From an uncultured Bacilli bacterium (GTDB taxonomy: Bacteria; Bacillota_I; Bacilli_A; RF39; UBA660), in contig CAKOIJ010000020.1 of the NCBI GenBank assembly GCA_934086775.1, forward strand, positions 1 to 19,934: 19,934 bases of DNA, read 5' to 3'. The notes under the pieces were generated by a model, which searched no databases, was not told the DNA's origin, and saw only the letters and a list, made by a program, of their open reading frames with translations. Shown in pieces: positions 7,463 to 15,402 of the stretch (position 1 is the first letter of the stretch; every line of letters begins with the position of its first letter). Position numbers and translations under genes: made by a program.

Positions 7463-8152
7463 TTATGCTGGTAAGTATTCTCCTCTTACTGTTATATTTG
7501 TTACAAATATTTTACCTTGACTAGCATTTTTTGCATCACTTTTCAAGTATGCATATAAGTTATATGTTTTTGTTTCGCCTTTTTTAATTAATATGTTCTT
7601 TGCTATTTTATGCCTGTTATCTGTACTATCTAGTGTATCTGAGTATAATTGTATAGTTGGTGTTGCACTTCCTTCAGCAAATCCTATTTTAACTTCTGTG
7701 TCATCAACACCTCCAGTGTATGTATTATTAATACTGCCTCCTGGGTAAGTGCTTGCTTCAGTAAATGATAATCCTGTAGTATCTTTTTCAAGAAGTACTG
7801 TTATGTATAAATCTAAGTCTCCATTATTTGTTAACTGAAATGTATATGGTCTGAGATTTGCCCATTCTGCTGATGAAGTCGGATCTGCAGTCGGATAGAT
7901 AGGTACATGTTTTGTTGTGCCGTCACTTGATGTGATAACACCTATTACATTATCCTGATTATTTATTTCATTATCACATTTTGAATTTACACACATTTTA
8001 AGTGATATGTTTCCAAATTTAATTGTGTCTACTTCAGATGTGGTTTCTACTTTAAATATAGCATATGAAAACATAACAAAAATGGTGCTGACTAAAATAA
8101 CAGTACCAATTGTGATAGTTATTTCTCTTTTTATTAAACTACTTAATCCCAT
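7463..8152 (-). CDS. Membrane-anchored or secreted surface protein, TasA/camelysin-like
   Basis: 229 residues. N-terminal segment about 11-32 is a long signal (ending FVMFSYAIFKVE), then the pattern T-x-E-V-D-T-I-K-F-G-N-I-S-L that resembles the start of mature TasA/camelysin (SipW-type) proteins. The rest is beta-rich with spaced stretches such as LTNNGDLDLYITVLL and IKKGETKTYNLYAYL, as in Ig-like or fibre-forming domains. Two Cys (54 and 59) could form a disulfide. No SipW-type signal peptidase is in the window. It has its own promoter, but the neighbour upstream (8246-8764) has a similar build. Family assignment is by pattern only; moderate confidence. Confidence 0.65.
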   Translation of the reverse strand: MGLSSLIKREITITIGTVILVSTIFVMFSYAIFKVETTSEVDTIKFGNISLKMCVNSKCDNEINNQDNVIGVITSSDGTTKHVPIYPTADPTSSAEWANLRPYTFQLTNNGDLDLYITVLLEKDTTGLSFTEASTYPGGSINNTYTGGVDDTEVKIGFAEGSATPTIQLYSDTLDSTDNRHKIAKNILIKKGETKTYNLYAYLKSDAKNASQGKIFVTNITVRGEYLPA

Positions 8153-8186
8153 TGTCTCACCTTTATTATTTTACTTTACACTTATT

Positions 8187-8215
8187 ATTATAAAATACTT
8201 TTTTATTTTTTACAA
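8187..8215 (-). promoter_or_regulatory. Promoter of the TasA-like gene
   Basis: Minus strand TTGTAA, 17 bp, TATAAT (8192-8187), about 35 nt upstream of the start codon, which has AAGGTGAG as ribosome site. Confidence 0.75.
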
Positions 8216-8245
8216 GTTAAAACCACTAAAAAAAACGAAAAAATG

Positions 8246-8764
8246 TTAAATTTCTTCTATTATGAAGTTAAAACTCACATTTTTTCCTTGTTCATTATTA
8301 GGCGTTTCACTGCTTAAATATAAATTTAATGTTATTAAATTTTTACTTTGTTGATTTATTTTTCCAGTAAAAATTTTATAGTAAGTAGACCCATTCTCAT
8401 TTTTTGTTTTTAATTCTTTTAAGTAATTTACTTCATTGTTTATTTTTATTTTTAAATAGTCTTTATTCAATGTAGTATTTTCTTTAATAACAAAGTAAAG
8501 ATTGTATTCTTTATTTGTTTTGTTAATATTATTTATTTCTATATTAATTGTTTCTTCTTCATTTACGTTATTATCATCTACTGGTACTAATGGTGATAAG
8601 TTATTATTAACATTTATAATTAAGTCACTTTCGTAACTAGTATAAGCATATGCTACTTTTGCTGCTCTTGTATCTAAGTTATTCCATATTTCCCTAGTTA
8701 TAAATATTAGTGATATTAGAAAAACAATTTCAAATATTAAATAAAATATTTTTTTATTTATCAT
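8246..8764 (-). CDS. Small membrane-anchored surface protein of unknown function
   Basis: 172 residues from ATG 8764-8762. An upstream TTG (8770) is in frame but touches the GGGGG ribosome site, so the ATG is preferred. One N-terminal membrane segment (about 5-23), then a beta-rich, Asn-rich exterior with regular strands (KEYNLYFVIKENT, YYKIFTGKI, NLITLNLYLSS, VSFNFIIEE) and no Cys. Overall plan matches the next gene (7463-8152): short anchor plus one Ig-like or TasA-like sandwich. I do not recognise a named family. The start codon is buried in a small hairpin (see regulatory entry). Confidence 0.75.
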   Translation of the reverse strand: MINKKIFYLIFEIVFLISLIFITREIWNNLDTRAAKVAYAYTSYESDLIINVNNNLSPLVPVDDNNVNEEETINIEINNINKTNKEYNLYFVIKENTTLNKDYLKIKINNEVNYLKELKTKNENGSTYYKIFTGKINQQSKNLITLNLYLSSETPNNEQGKNVSFNFIIEEI

Positions 8765-8784
8765 AAACAAACCCCCTGTTTATG
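8762..8784 (-). promoter_or_regulatory. Hairpin masking ribosome site and start codon
   Basis: Perfect 8-bp inverted repeat CATAAACA / TGTTTATG around a 7-nt loop holding GGGGG. In the minus-strand mRNA the Shine-Dalgarno is the loop and the ATG is inside the 3' arm. AU-rich and weak enough to melt, so it may tune translation or act as a thermosensor or operator (inference). Confidence 0.5.
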
Positions 8785-8791
8785 GCTTTAT

Positions 8792-8820
8792 ATTGTACCA
8801 CTTTAAATACATTATGTCAA
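8792..8820 (-). promoter_or_regulatory. Promoter of the 8246-8764 gene
   Basis: Minus strand TTGACA (consensus -35), 17 bp, TACAAT (8797-8792). One of the best promoters in the window. Confidence 0.85.
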
Positions 8821-8826
8821 TAATTA

Positions 8827-8846
8827 AAACTCCCAGGTGGGAGTTT
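8827..8846. terminator. Short GC-containing hairpin, probable terminator
   Basis: Stem AAACTCCC / GGGAGTTT with a 4-nt loop. Plus side followed by AGTTTTT; minus side by TTAATTATT. No intact gene lies directly upstream on either strand; on the minus side the DUF4143 remnant does, so this may be its old terminator. Confidence 0.6.
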
Positions 8847-8976
8847 AGTTTTTAAAAAATTAATTTATAGACGCCTATTAAAGTATATAGGAGGAAGTTA
8901 TATTCATTTTTATAGGAAGTTTTTTGTCTTCCTAGTATATTATATGTTTTACTTCAATTTGGAATAATTAATTTGA
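8847..8976. other. Non-coding stretch with one small stem-loop
   Basis: No coding potential seen. An inverted repeat TAGGAAG / CTTCCTA with a T-rich loop sits near 8920-8942, and a related AGGAGGAAGT motif lies about 30 bp before it. Likely decayed sequence next to the pseudogene. Confidence 0.4.
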
Positions 8977-9311
8977 CTATATAAATATAATCATCAATAA
9001 ACGATATGTAATATTATTATTTATTCCTATATTTTTACTAGATAATTTTATTTCTTTTTCTACTCTCTAGTTTTACATTGTTGATTTTAAACTTTTTGAT
9101 TTTGTGTTATCAGCACTTTTAACTTCTATTGCTGTCAATGTATTTTCAATTATTATGATAAAATCTACTTCAAGTGTAGAATTATATTCAAAATAATATA
9201 TTTTTTTACTAATAAGTCTCCTATAACATTTTCGTATACTGTACCTTTATATATTCTTAGTTTCCCATAATCTGCATTGTGTGCATAATTTCCAAAAGAA
9301 TAAAATAAATA
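8977..9311 (-). pseudogene. C-terminal remnant of an AAA ATPase with DUF4143 domain
   Basis: Reading leftward from about 9311, pieces of a protein appear in shifting frames: GNYAHNADYGKLRIYKGTVY and ENVIGDLLVKK, then after a frameshift near 9200 FEYNSTLEVDFI and TAIEVKSADNTKSKSLKS ending at an in-frame stop, then KLSSKNIGIN in a third stretch, ending at a stop at 8979-8977. This order (KG..YEN.....LVKK, then LEVDFI, IEVKS..NTKSKSL, SS.NIG) is the C-terminal pattern of the common DUF4143 ATPases. The N-terminal ATPase half is absent, displaced by the phosphoketolase end. The gene is clearly dead. Confidence 0.75.
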
Positions 9312-9328
9312 GCCTAATTTTAGGCTAT
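9301..9328 (-). terminator. Terminator of the phosphoketolase operon
   Basis: Stem ATAGCCTAA / TTAGGCTAT (9309-9317 with 9320-9328), followed on the minus strand by TTATTTTATT. The phosphoketolase stop codon (9322-9320) lies inside the 5' arm. Confidence 0.8.
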
Positions 9329-11650
9329 CCATTTCCAATCATTTACTTCTTTTATTTCGTGACCTTTTTCTTTTATTGTTTTAGTATGTTTTTCTAACAT
9401 AGTTTCTGCATATTTTTTTAGTTCTATGTTTTTTTGTAGTTTTGGTACATATTTTATTACATCAAGTATTAGATGATATCTATCAATTTTATTTTGTACT
9501 CTCATATCAAATGGAGTAGTTATACTTCCTTCTTCAATATAACCTCTTACATGTAGATTAGTGTTTTCTCTATTATAAGTAAGTTCATGTATTACATTTG
9601 GATATCCATGGAAAGCAAATAATATTGGTTTATCTTTTGTAAATATTTTGTTATATTCCTGATCCGTTAAACCATGAGGATGTTTATTACTACTTTCTAA
9701 TTTCATTAAGTCCACTACGTTTACTACTCTTATTTTTAAGTTAGGTGCTTTTTCTTTTAAGATAGATACACATGCAAGTACTTCTAATGTAGGCGTATCT
9801 CCAGCACATGCAAGAACTATGTCTGGATTTTTGCCTTCATTAGTGCTAGCCCATTTGAAAATGTCTATACCTTTTTTGCAATGATTTATTGCTTCTTCCA
9901 TAGTTAACCATTCTAGTCTTTTATGTTTAGAAGCTACTACTAAATTTATATAGTTCTTTGTCCTTATTATGTGATCATATGTACAAATTAGTGTATTTGT
10001 ATCAAATGGTAAGTAAATTCTTACTATTTCTGATTTTTTAGGTAATAAATGGTTTATGAAGCCTGGATCTTGGTGGGTAAAACCATTATGATCTTGTTGC
10101 CAACAATGACTTGTTAAAATTATGTTTAAACTAGATATGTCTTTTCTCCAAGGTATGTTTCTAGTTAGTTTTAGCCATTTTGCATGTTGACTAACCATTG
10201 AGTCTACTATTCTCATGAATGCTTCGTAACTATGAATGAAACCGTGTCTACCAGTTAGTATGTAACCTTCTAATAAACCTTCACAAACATGTTCTGAAAG
10301 TATACTATCAATTACTTTACCATTTTTATTTAGGTATTCATCACCTTTTAGTTTCTTTGTATTCCACTTTCTATTTGTAACTTCAAAGATGTGATTTAAT
10401 CTATTACTTAAAGCTTCATCTGGTCCAAAAATCATATAGTTATCATTTTGTTTAAGTACATCTCTTATATACGTTCCAAGAGATCGCATGCCCTCGTTTT
10501 CAATTTGGCCTTTTTTTGTTATTTTAAATTCGTAGTCATATATATTTTCTGGTAAATTTAATTCTTTTAATAAAACGCCACCATTTGCGTTTGGATTCAT
10601 TGACATTGTCTTTTTTAGTTCTGGACAAATTGATTTTATTTCTTCTTTTATTTTTCCATTTTCTTCAAATAACTCTTCAGGTTTATAACTTTTTAACCAA
10701 TTTTCTAGTATTTTTAGGTTGTCTAAATTATCTTTATTAACTATTATAGGTACTTGATGACTTTTAAAAGAGCCTTCTACTTCTTTAGGACCTGTCCATC
10801 CTTTTGGAGTTACTAGTATTATCATAGGGTAAAATGGCCTAAAGTTATATTTTTTACTTTCTTTTTTAATTTTATTAATATAATCAATTATTTCATCCAT
10901 TGTTTCTGCCATTAGTTTATGCATTTTTTTAGGATTATTTCCTTTTACTATGTATGGTTTATATCCCATTCCCTTAAAGTAAGATAGTAGTTCATCTTCT
11001 GGAATCCTTGCAAGTAATGTAGGATTTGCTATTTTATAACCATTTAGGTGTAATATTGGAAGTACTATTCCATCTTTTTCTGGATCGATTATTTTATTTA
11101 TGTTCCAACTTGCACTTAATGGACCAGTTTCTGCTTCTCCATCACCTATTATGCATGCACATATTAAGTCAGGATTATTTAAAACTGCTCCATATGCATG
11201 AGAGAGTGAATAACCCAGCTCTCCACCTTCATTTATGCTTCCAGGTACTTCTGGTGCAACATGAGAAGAAACTCCTCCAGGAAAACTAAACTGCTTAAAT
11301 AATTTTTTTAATCCTTTTTCATCTTCTGTTATGTTTTTATATACTTCTGAATATGAACCATCTATGTAACTATTTGCAATATAGGCTTGTCCACCATGGC
11401 CAGGTCCACTTATATACATCATATTTAAATTATATTTTTTTATTATTCTTTGTAGATGTGTATAAATAAAATTTTGACCAGGCGCGGTTCCCCAGTGACC
11501 TACCACATTTGGTTTTATGTCTTTTATATCTAACTTTCTTTTTAAAAGAGGGTTATCGAGTAAGTAAAGTTGTCCTACTGATAAGTAATTTGCAAGTCTA
11601 AAGTATTTGTCTAATAAATTTATTTCTTCTTTAGTTATTTTCTTCTTCAT
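9320..11650 (-). CDS. xfp: Xylulose-5-phosphate / fructose-6-phosphate phosphoketolase
   Basis: 776 residues, close to the usual 790-825. Thiamine-diphosphate enzyme that splits xylulose-5-P (and in many members fructose-6-P) with phosphate to acetyl-phosphate plus glyceraldehyde-3-P or erythrose-4-P; cytosolic, key step of heterolactic and bifid fermentation. Motifs: GHWGTAPGQNF at 51-61, SGPGHGGQAY at 81-90, EGGELGYSLSHAYGA at 141-155, the diphosphate/Mg motif GDGEAETG at 169-176, FKSHQVP, GPDEALSNR, and HNGFTHQDPGF in the C-terminal half. ATG 11650 has AAAGGAG upstream and lies 20 nt inside the end of the preceding gene. Sequence does not settle whether it prefers xylulose-5-P or both substrates. 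Confidence 0.97.
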   Translation of the reverse strand: MKKKITKEEINLLDKYFRLANYLSVGQLYLLDNPLLKRKLDIKDIKPNVVGHWGTAPGQNFIYTHLQRIIKKYNLNMMYISGPGHGGQAYIANSYIDGSYSEVYKNITEDEKGLKKLFKQFSFPGGVSSHVAPEVPGSINEGGELGYSLSHAYGAVLNNPDLICACIIGDGEAETGPLSASWNINKIIDPEKDGIVLPILHLNGYKIANPTLLARIPEDELLSYFKGMGYKPYIVKGNNPKKMHKLMAETMDEIIDYINKIKKESKKYNFRPFYPMIILVTPKGWTGPKEVEGSFKSHQVPIIVNKDNLDNLKILENWLKSYKPEELFEENGKIKEEIKSICPELKKTMSMNPNANGGVLLKELNLPENIYDYEFKITKKGQIENEGMRSLGTYIRDVLKQNDNYMIFGPDEALSNRLNHIFEVTNRKWNTKKLKGDEYLNKNGKVIDSILSEHVCEGLLEGYILTGRHGFIHSYEAFMRIVDSMVSQHAKWLKLTRNIPWRKDISSLNIILTSHCWQQDHNGFTHQDPGFINHLLPKKSEIVRIYLPFDTNTLICTYDHIIRTKNYINLVVASKHKRLEWLTMEEAINHCKKGIDIFKWASTNEGKNPDIVLACAGDTPTLEVLACVSILKEKAPNLKIRVVNVVDLMKLESSNKHPHGLTDQEYNKIFTKDKPILFAFHGYPNVIHELTYNRENTNLHVRGYIEEGSITTPFDMRVQNKIDRYHLILDVIKYVPKLQKNIELKKYAETMLEKHTKTIKEKGHEIKEVNDWKWIA

Positions 11651-12380
11651 TTTCTATCTCCTTTAAGTATTCATTTAAATCTTTTACATTAAAACCTTTT
11701 ATATTTATCGTTGTTTTTTTTACATACTTATTACCTAAAGTTAATATTATTGGTTTATTACTTTCTGAGACATTATTTAGTAGGTCTTCTCTAGTAATAT
11801 TTTCTAAATTTATGTAATAACTATTATTAAGGCTATTTAGTTTTTCTTCTATTAAAGCACATGTATAATCACATTTGTTATTTTTAATGTATACATAGCT
11901 AGTGTTTGATTCATCAATTAATTCATTTAGTTTTTCTTCATTAATTTCTTTTTCTTTATTTAATTTGTTGCTTTTATATTCTGAGTAAGTCATTCCAAAT
12001 TGTTTATTAAATTCATATTCAAAAGAATTCTCTTTGTTTTTAAAGAAATAATAATTATTATCATTCATATTAATTGCTAGTACTTCATTAGTATCTGCTA
12101 TTATTCTAAATGCACGACCACAAGTAAATTTAACTATGCTACTTACTGAAGTATAATTATATGAACTACATCCTTTTAAATCAAGTTCTTCTCCAATGTA
12201 TGTGACTTTCTTTGAATCAAACTTTATACTTTCGTAAAGTCCAGATGAAGTGTTATATTTATAAAAAGTACTGTTTAATATATTTTCACTTGGTAAGTCT
12301 ACTTTCTTATAGTTAAGTCCTATAAAACCAAGTGAAGTAAATATTATTATAAATACTATATACGCAATAATTCTTTTCAC
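11631..12380 (-). CDS. Membrane-anchored protein with a thioredoxin-like C-terminal domain
   Basis: 249 residues from a GTG start (GAGGG ribosome site). N-terminal anchor about 4-22. Residues 30-130 form an Ig-like or lipocalin-like beta region with Cys71 and Cys87. After a Lys/Glu-rich linker, residues about 160-245 have a thioredoxin order: strand SYVYIKNNK, then C170-DYT-C174 followed by a helix, strand YYINLEN, helix, strand NKPIILTLGNK with Pro in the cis-Pro position, then a helix DLNEYLKE. The active motif is CxxxC rather than CxxC, which is unusual, so redox activity is uncertain. It is the first gene of the operon with phosphoketolase, whose start overlaps its end. Unnamed; fold assignment is inference. 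Confidence 0.65.
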   Translation of the reverse strand: MKRIIAYIVFIIIFTSLGFIGLNYKKVDLPSENILNSTFYKYNTSSGLYESIKFDSKKVTYIGEELDLKGCSSYNYTSVSSIVKFTCGRAFRIIADTNEVLAINMNDNNYYFFKNKENSFEYEFNKQFGMTYSEYKSNKLNKEKEINEEKLNELIDESNTSYVYIKNNKCDYTCALIEEKLNSLNNSYYINLENITREDLLNNVSESNKPIILTLGNKYVKKTTINIKGFNVKDLNEYLKEIENEEENN

Positions 12381-12446
12381 TTTTTTACCCTCTTTCTATT
12401 ATAAAATTATTATATCAATTTATTTAGGAAAGTGAAAGAGGTGGGC

Positions 12447-12475
12447 TTGATTTTCTTAAATTTTTTTGTTATAAT
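12447..12475 (+). promoter_or_regulatory. Promoter of the MscS-like gene
   Basis: TTGATT, exactly 17 bp, TATAAT (12470-12475). A TSS near 12482 puts the strong AAAAAAGGAGG ribosome site at 12491-12501 in the leader. Confidence 0.8.
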
Positions 12476-13333
12476 TTGTTCTTCGCACATAAAAAAGGAG
12501 GTTTTATTAATTTTATTAATAAAATTAATTTATTTTTTACTAATTTGTTTGATAAAGATGAAAAATATGTTAAATTATTTTTATATACTTTTTTTGTTAT
12601 TTTTATTTTAAAACTAATAGAAAAGTTAATTATTTTTATTATATTTAAGATTAAGTGTAATAATAAATTTAGATTTAATTTTAGGAAGAAGTTTGTTCTT
12701 ATTAATTCTGTTATTATATTTCTTTTTATTATTTTTATTTGGGAAGAGTTTTTACTTAAGTTTATTACACTTTTGAGTTTTGTTACTGCCGCTATTGCGT
12801 ATAGTTTAAGAGATACTATAATTAATTTTTTTACTGGAATTTATATTAGAGTCAGCAAACCATTTACCGTTGAGGATAGGATTATGATAGATGGTTATAT
12901 GGGAGATGTCATTAATATTTCTACACTTAGTTTCGATATTTTAGAAGTAGATTCTCATACTTTTCAAAGTACAGGTACAATAGTGCATGTTCCTAATAGC
13001 AAAATTTTTTCTAGTGTTACTAAAAACTATATTAAAGCTTTCAAGTATATATGGGATGAAATTGAAGTTAAAGTTACAATTGATAGTGATATAAAGAGTG
13101 CTAAAAGCAGACTATATAAGATAGTAAATAGTAATGAAGTTATTAAGAGAATACCAAATAAAATGAAAGGTGCACTAGAAGCTAATGATAAGTATAGAAT
13201 TTATTACAATAAACTAGAACCTATAATTTATATGGATTTTAATGATAGTTATATTTCTTTGTATATTAGATTTTTAATTCATCCGAAGAAAAAGAGAAAT
13301 ATTGAAAATGAAATTTGGAATGAAATATTATAA
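12476..13333 (+). CDS. Small-conductance mechanosensitive channel (MscS family)
   Basis: Up to 285 residues. Two or three N-terminal membrane segments, then the family core: pore helix and beta-domain entry LLSFVTAAIAYSLRDTIINF, GIYIRVSKPFTVEDRI, then IDGYMGDVINIS and VHVPNSKIFSS. The channel opens under membrane tension to release solutes after osmotic downshock. The start is unclear: the open frame begins at a TTG (12476) that lies directly after the -10 box and before the expected TSS, and no ATG or GTG follows the strong ribosome site (12497-12501). An ATT at 12506 or 12515 or a TTG at 12545 would have to serve, or the start codon has been lost. Ends at TAA before a bidirectional terminator. 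Confidence 0.85.
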   Translation: MFFAHKKGGFINFINKINLFFTNLFDKDEKYVKLFLYTFFVIFILKLIEKLIIFIIFKIKCNNKFRFNFRKKFVLINSVIIFLFIIFIWEEFLLKFITLLSFVTAAIAYSLRDTIINFFTGIYIRVSKPFTVEDRIMIDGYMGDVINISTLSFDILEVDSHTFQSTGTIVHVPNSKIFSSVTKNYIKAFKYIWDEIEVKVTIDSDIKSAKSRLYKIVNSNEVIKRIPNKMKGALEANDKYRIYYNKLEPIIYMDFNDSYISLYIRFLIHPKKKRNIENEIWNEIL

Positions 13334-13359
13334 TAATAAAGAACTATCTTTATATGTGG

Positions 13360-13390
13360 AAAAGTAGGTTTAAAACCTACTTTTCTTTTC
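13360..13390. terminator. Bidirectional terminator between mscS-like gene and holin-like gene
   Basis: Near-perfect 12-bp arms (13360-13371 with 13373-13384) around AAAAGTAGG / CCTACTTTT; the plus exit is TTTTCTTTTCC. The TAG of the convergent holin-like gene (13379-13377) lies in the stem. Confidence 0.8.
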
Positions 13391-13673
13391 CTTTATTAAT
13401 TATGTTTTTAAGTATTCCTTTTTCAATAGAAAAATATAGTGCATCAGCACCTATAAAACTAAGTGCACCCGACCATAAGGTATATGTTAAGTTTAAGTCT
13501 GTAAATGATATACTAAACAAGATACCAATTACTACTGATATTATCATACTTTTTAAGCACAAATGATTTTTGTGTTTTTCACATACTTTTAATTTTTGCA
13601 CTAATGCGTTTGATATTACCGAAGATGTTAATGAGATTAGTAATACTTCTTTTAATAATTTTACATTCATCAT
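13377..13673 (-). CDS. Holin-like small membrane protein, copy 1
   Basis: 98 residues, about three hydrophobic segments (about 8-26, 41-57, 62-80) and a basic C-terminus, GGAGG ribosome site. It aligns without gaps to the protein at 17675-18004 over 91 residues, with about 42 identities counted by eye; shared blocks include LVQK/TVQK, FSxSF, LWxG and FxGADA. The second copy overlaps an endolysin gene, so both are likely phage-type holins or holin-derived proteins. This copy has no lysin beside it and is divergent from ku. Not identified as a named holin family. Confidence 0.65.
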   Translation of the reverse strand: MMNVKLLKEVLLISLTSSVISNALVQKLKVCEKHKNHLCLKSMIISVVIGILFSISFTDLNLTYTLWSGALSFIGADALYFSIEKGILKNIINKGKEK

Positions 13674-13724
13674 TTTAATGCCTCCATTATAATTTATGCT
13701 TTCTTTTATAATATTGCAAATTAC

Positions 13725-13753
13725 TTGTGCATAGTTTTATGAAAATTTGTAAT
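13725..13753 (+). promoter_or_regulatory. Candidate promoter of the NHEJ operon
   Basis: TTGTGC (13725-13730), 17 bp, TGTAAT (13748-13753), about 20 bp before the preferred ku start. Moderate match to the consensus. Confidence 0.45.
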
Positions 13754-13772
13754 AATAATTATGGGTGATGAT

Positions 13773-14525
13773 ATGCCAAATATCCATTATAATGTTTCTT
13801 TTGGATTAGTAGATATTCCTGTTATAGTTAACCCTCTTATTAGGAATAATGATACTAGATTTAATCAGCTACATAAAAAATGTCACAATAGAATTAAATA
13901 TATTAAATACTGTTCTCATTGCAAAAAAGAAGTTAAAGAAAGTGATATTATTAAAGGATATGAAGTTTCTAAAGGGTACTTTCTTACTTTTGATAAGAGC
14001 GAGATTAGTAGATTTAAAACTACTAATATGAGAGAAATTGAAATTATTTCTTTTGTTCCATTAAAGGAAATTGAACCTTATTACTTTGAAAGAACCTATG
14101 TATTAGAGCCCGCTAATAGAGGTAAGAGTTATTATTTGCTTCTTGAAGCTATGAAAAAGACTAAGCTGGTTGCTATTGGAAGGACAACTATAGGTAATAA
14201 ATTTTATTATACAGTTTTGAGACTTACTTATAATAAGATTATTATGAGTACTATGTTTTTTGAGGAAGAGATTAATTTTAAGAAAGAAAATGTTATGTAT
14301 GAGGTTAATCAAAAGGAACTTGATCTTGCTATTAAATTAATAAATAGTTTCAAAAGCAATTTTAAACCTGAAGAATATATAGATTTAGAAGAAGTAAATA
14401 TTAAGAAAGCTATAGATGCTAAGATAAAAGGAAAGAAAGTTAAGGGTGCGAGTAAAAGAAATAATAACAAGAAAATAAATGATTTACTTAAAGCACTGGA
14501 GAAAAGTTTAAATGAAAAGAAATGA
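13773..14525 (+). CDS. ku: Ku, DNA end-binding protein of bacterial NHEJ
   Basis: 250 residues from ATG 13773. An in-frame ATG at 13761 would add MGDD, but GGGTGAT, the only ribosome site, lies after it, so the later start is preferred. The N-terminus NVSFGLVDIPV matches the SFGLVNIPV hallmark, followed by a Cys/His-bearing stretch (LHKKCHNR, then YCSHCKKEV) seen in many bacterial Ku. Ku forms a ring on double-strand ends and recruits LigD. The Lys-rich C-terminal tail (about 200-250) is typical of the basic extension that binds DNA. First gene of an operon with the ligase (14-nt overlap). Length is within the family range of about 250-300. Confidence 0.95.
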   Translation: MPNIHYNVSFGLVDIPVIVNPLIRNNDTRFNQLHKKCHNRIKYIKYCSHCKKEVKESDIIKGYEVSKGYFLTFDKSEISRFKTTNMREIEIISFVPLKEIEPYYFERTYVLEPANRGKSYYLLLEAMKKTKLVAIGRTTIGNKFYYTVLRLTYNKIIMSTMFFEEEINFKKENVMYEVNQKELDLAIKLINSFKSNFKPEEYIDLEEVNIKKAIDAKIKGKKVKGASKRNNNKKINDLLKALEKSLNEKK

Positions 14526-15402
14526 TATTTGGAGGAATAGAGATTTTAAAGTCATGCTTCTTAAAGAAATAGATGAGCCTTTTGATAGTGATCTATTTAT
14601 TTATGAAATTAAATATGATGGTGTGCGTGCGGTTATGTTTGTTAGTCCGAGTGAGTTTGTGATTAAGAGTAGGAATGGAAAAGATATTACTAATGTTTTT
14701 CCAGAACTTAAAAGCATTCAGAAGTTAGTTAAAGGAAAAGTTATTTTTGATGGGGAGATAATTAGTTTAGAAAATGGACTTCCTAGTTTTAGCAAGGTTT
14801 CTAAGAGAACTCATTTAAAGAATAAATCAGTTATAGATGTGGAAAGTAAGAGTAATCCAGTAGTTTTTATGGCTTTTGATATTTTATATATGGACAAGGA
14901 TATAACTGAGTTAACACTTGTAGAGAGAAAGAAGATTTTGAATAAGTTTAAGGATACAGATGTTTTTGTTAAGTCAGTGGTTTTTAAGAGTGGAAAGAAA
15001 CTTTTTAGGGAAATAAAGAAACTTAAAATGGAAGGTATTGTTGCTAAAAAGATAAATAGTTCTTACCATATAAATGAGAGAACTGATGATTTTATTAAGA
15101 TTAAGAATTTTAAAAGTGGTAGTTTTTTTATAGGTGGATATAGTTATAATAAGAATGGGATATCTTTAGCACTTGGAGAATATATTGATGATAAGTTTTG
15201 TTTTGTTGGAAAAGCAAGTTTAAATAGTAAGTATGAGTTATATGATAAGGTACTTAAACTTAAGGAGAGTAAGAATTATTTTTGTAATTATAAAGAAAAT
15301 ATTAATTATGTGAAACCTAGTTTAAAGTGTGAGGTTAGTTATATTGAGAGAACTTTGAATAATAATTTAAGGCAGCCTGTTTATAAAGGGAGCAAGATAT
15401 GA
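14512..15402 (+). CDS. ATP-dependent DNA ligase, LigD ligase domain as a free-standing protein
   Basis: 296 residues. Nucleotidyltransferase motifs: I EIKYDGVR at 32-39 with the lysine that takes AMP (Lys34), III FDGEI at 79-83, IV FDILY at 122-126, V EGIVAKK at 174-180 and KIKNF at 196-200, then an OB-fold part to the end. It seals the strand break in NHEJ. In most bacteria this domain is fused in LigD; here it is a gene of its own, followed by the PE-POL part with an ATGA overlap (15399-15402). Start ATG overlaps the end of ku by 14 nt with GGAG 10 nt upstream. Confidence 0.93.
   Translation: MKRNDIWRNRDFKVMLLKEIDEPFDSDLFIYEIKYDGVRAVMFVSPSEFVIKSRNGKDITNVFPELKSIQKLVKGKVIFDGEIISLENGLPSFSKVSKRTHLKNKSVIDVESKSNPVVFMAFDILYMDKDITELTLVERKKILNKFKDTDVFVKSVVFKSGKKLFREIKKLKMEGIVAKKINSSYHINERTDDFIKIKNFKSGSFFIGGYSYNKNGISLALGEYIDDKFCFVGKASLNSKYELYDKVLKLKESKNYFCNYKENINYVKPSLKCEVSYIERTLNNNLRQPVYKGSKI

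Noticed and set aside
8762..8770. TTG start for the 8246 gene
   Set aside because: It adjoins the GGGGG ribosome site; ATG at 8764 has proper spacing.
14523..14525. TGA read as Trp (code 4)
   Set aside because: TGA ends ku and the ligase at family-typical lengths and in operon overlaps; Trp is TGG throughout.
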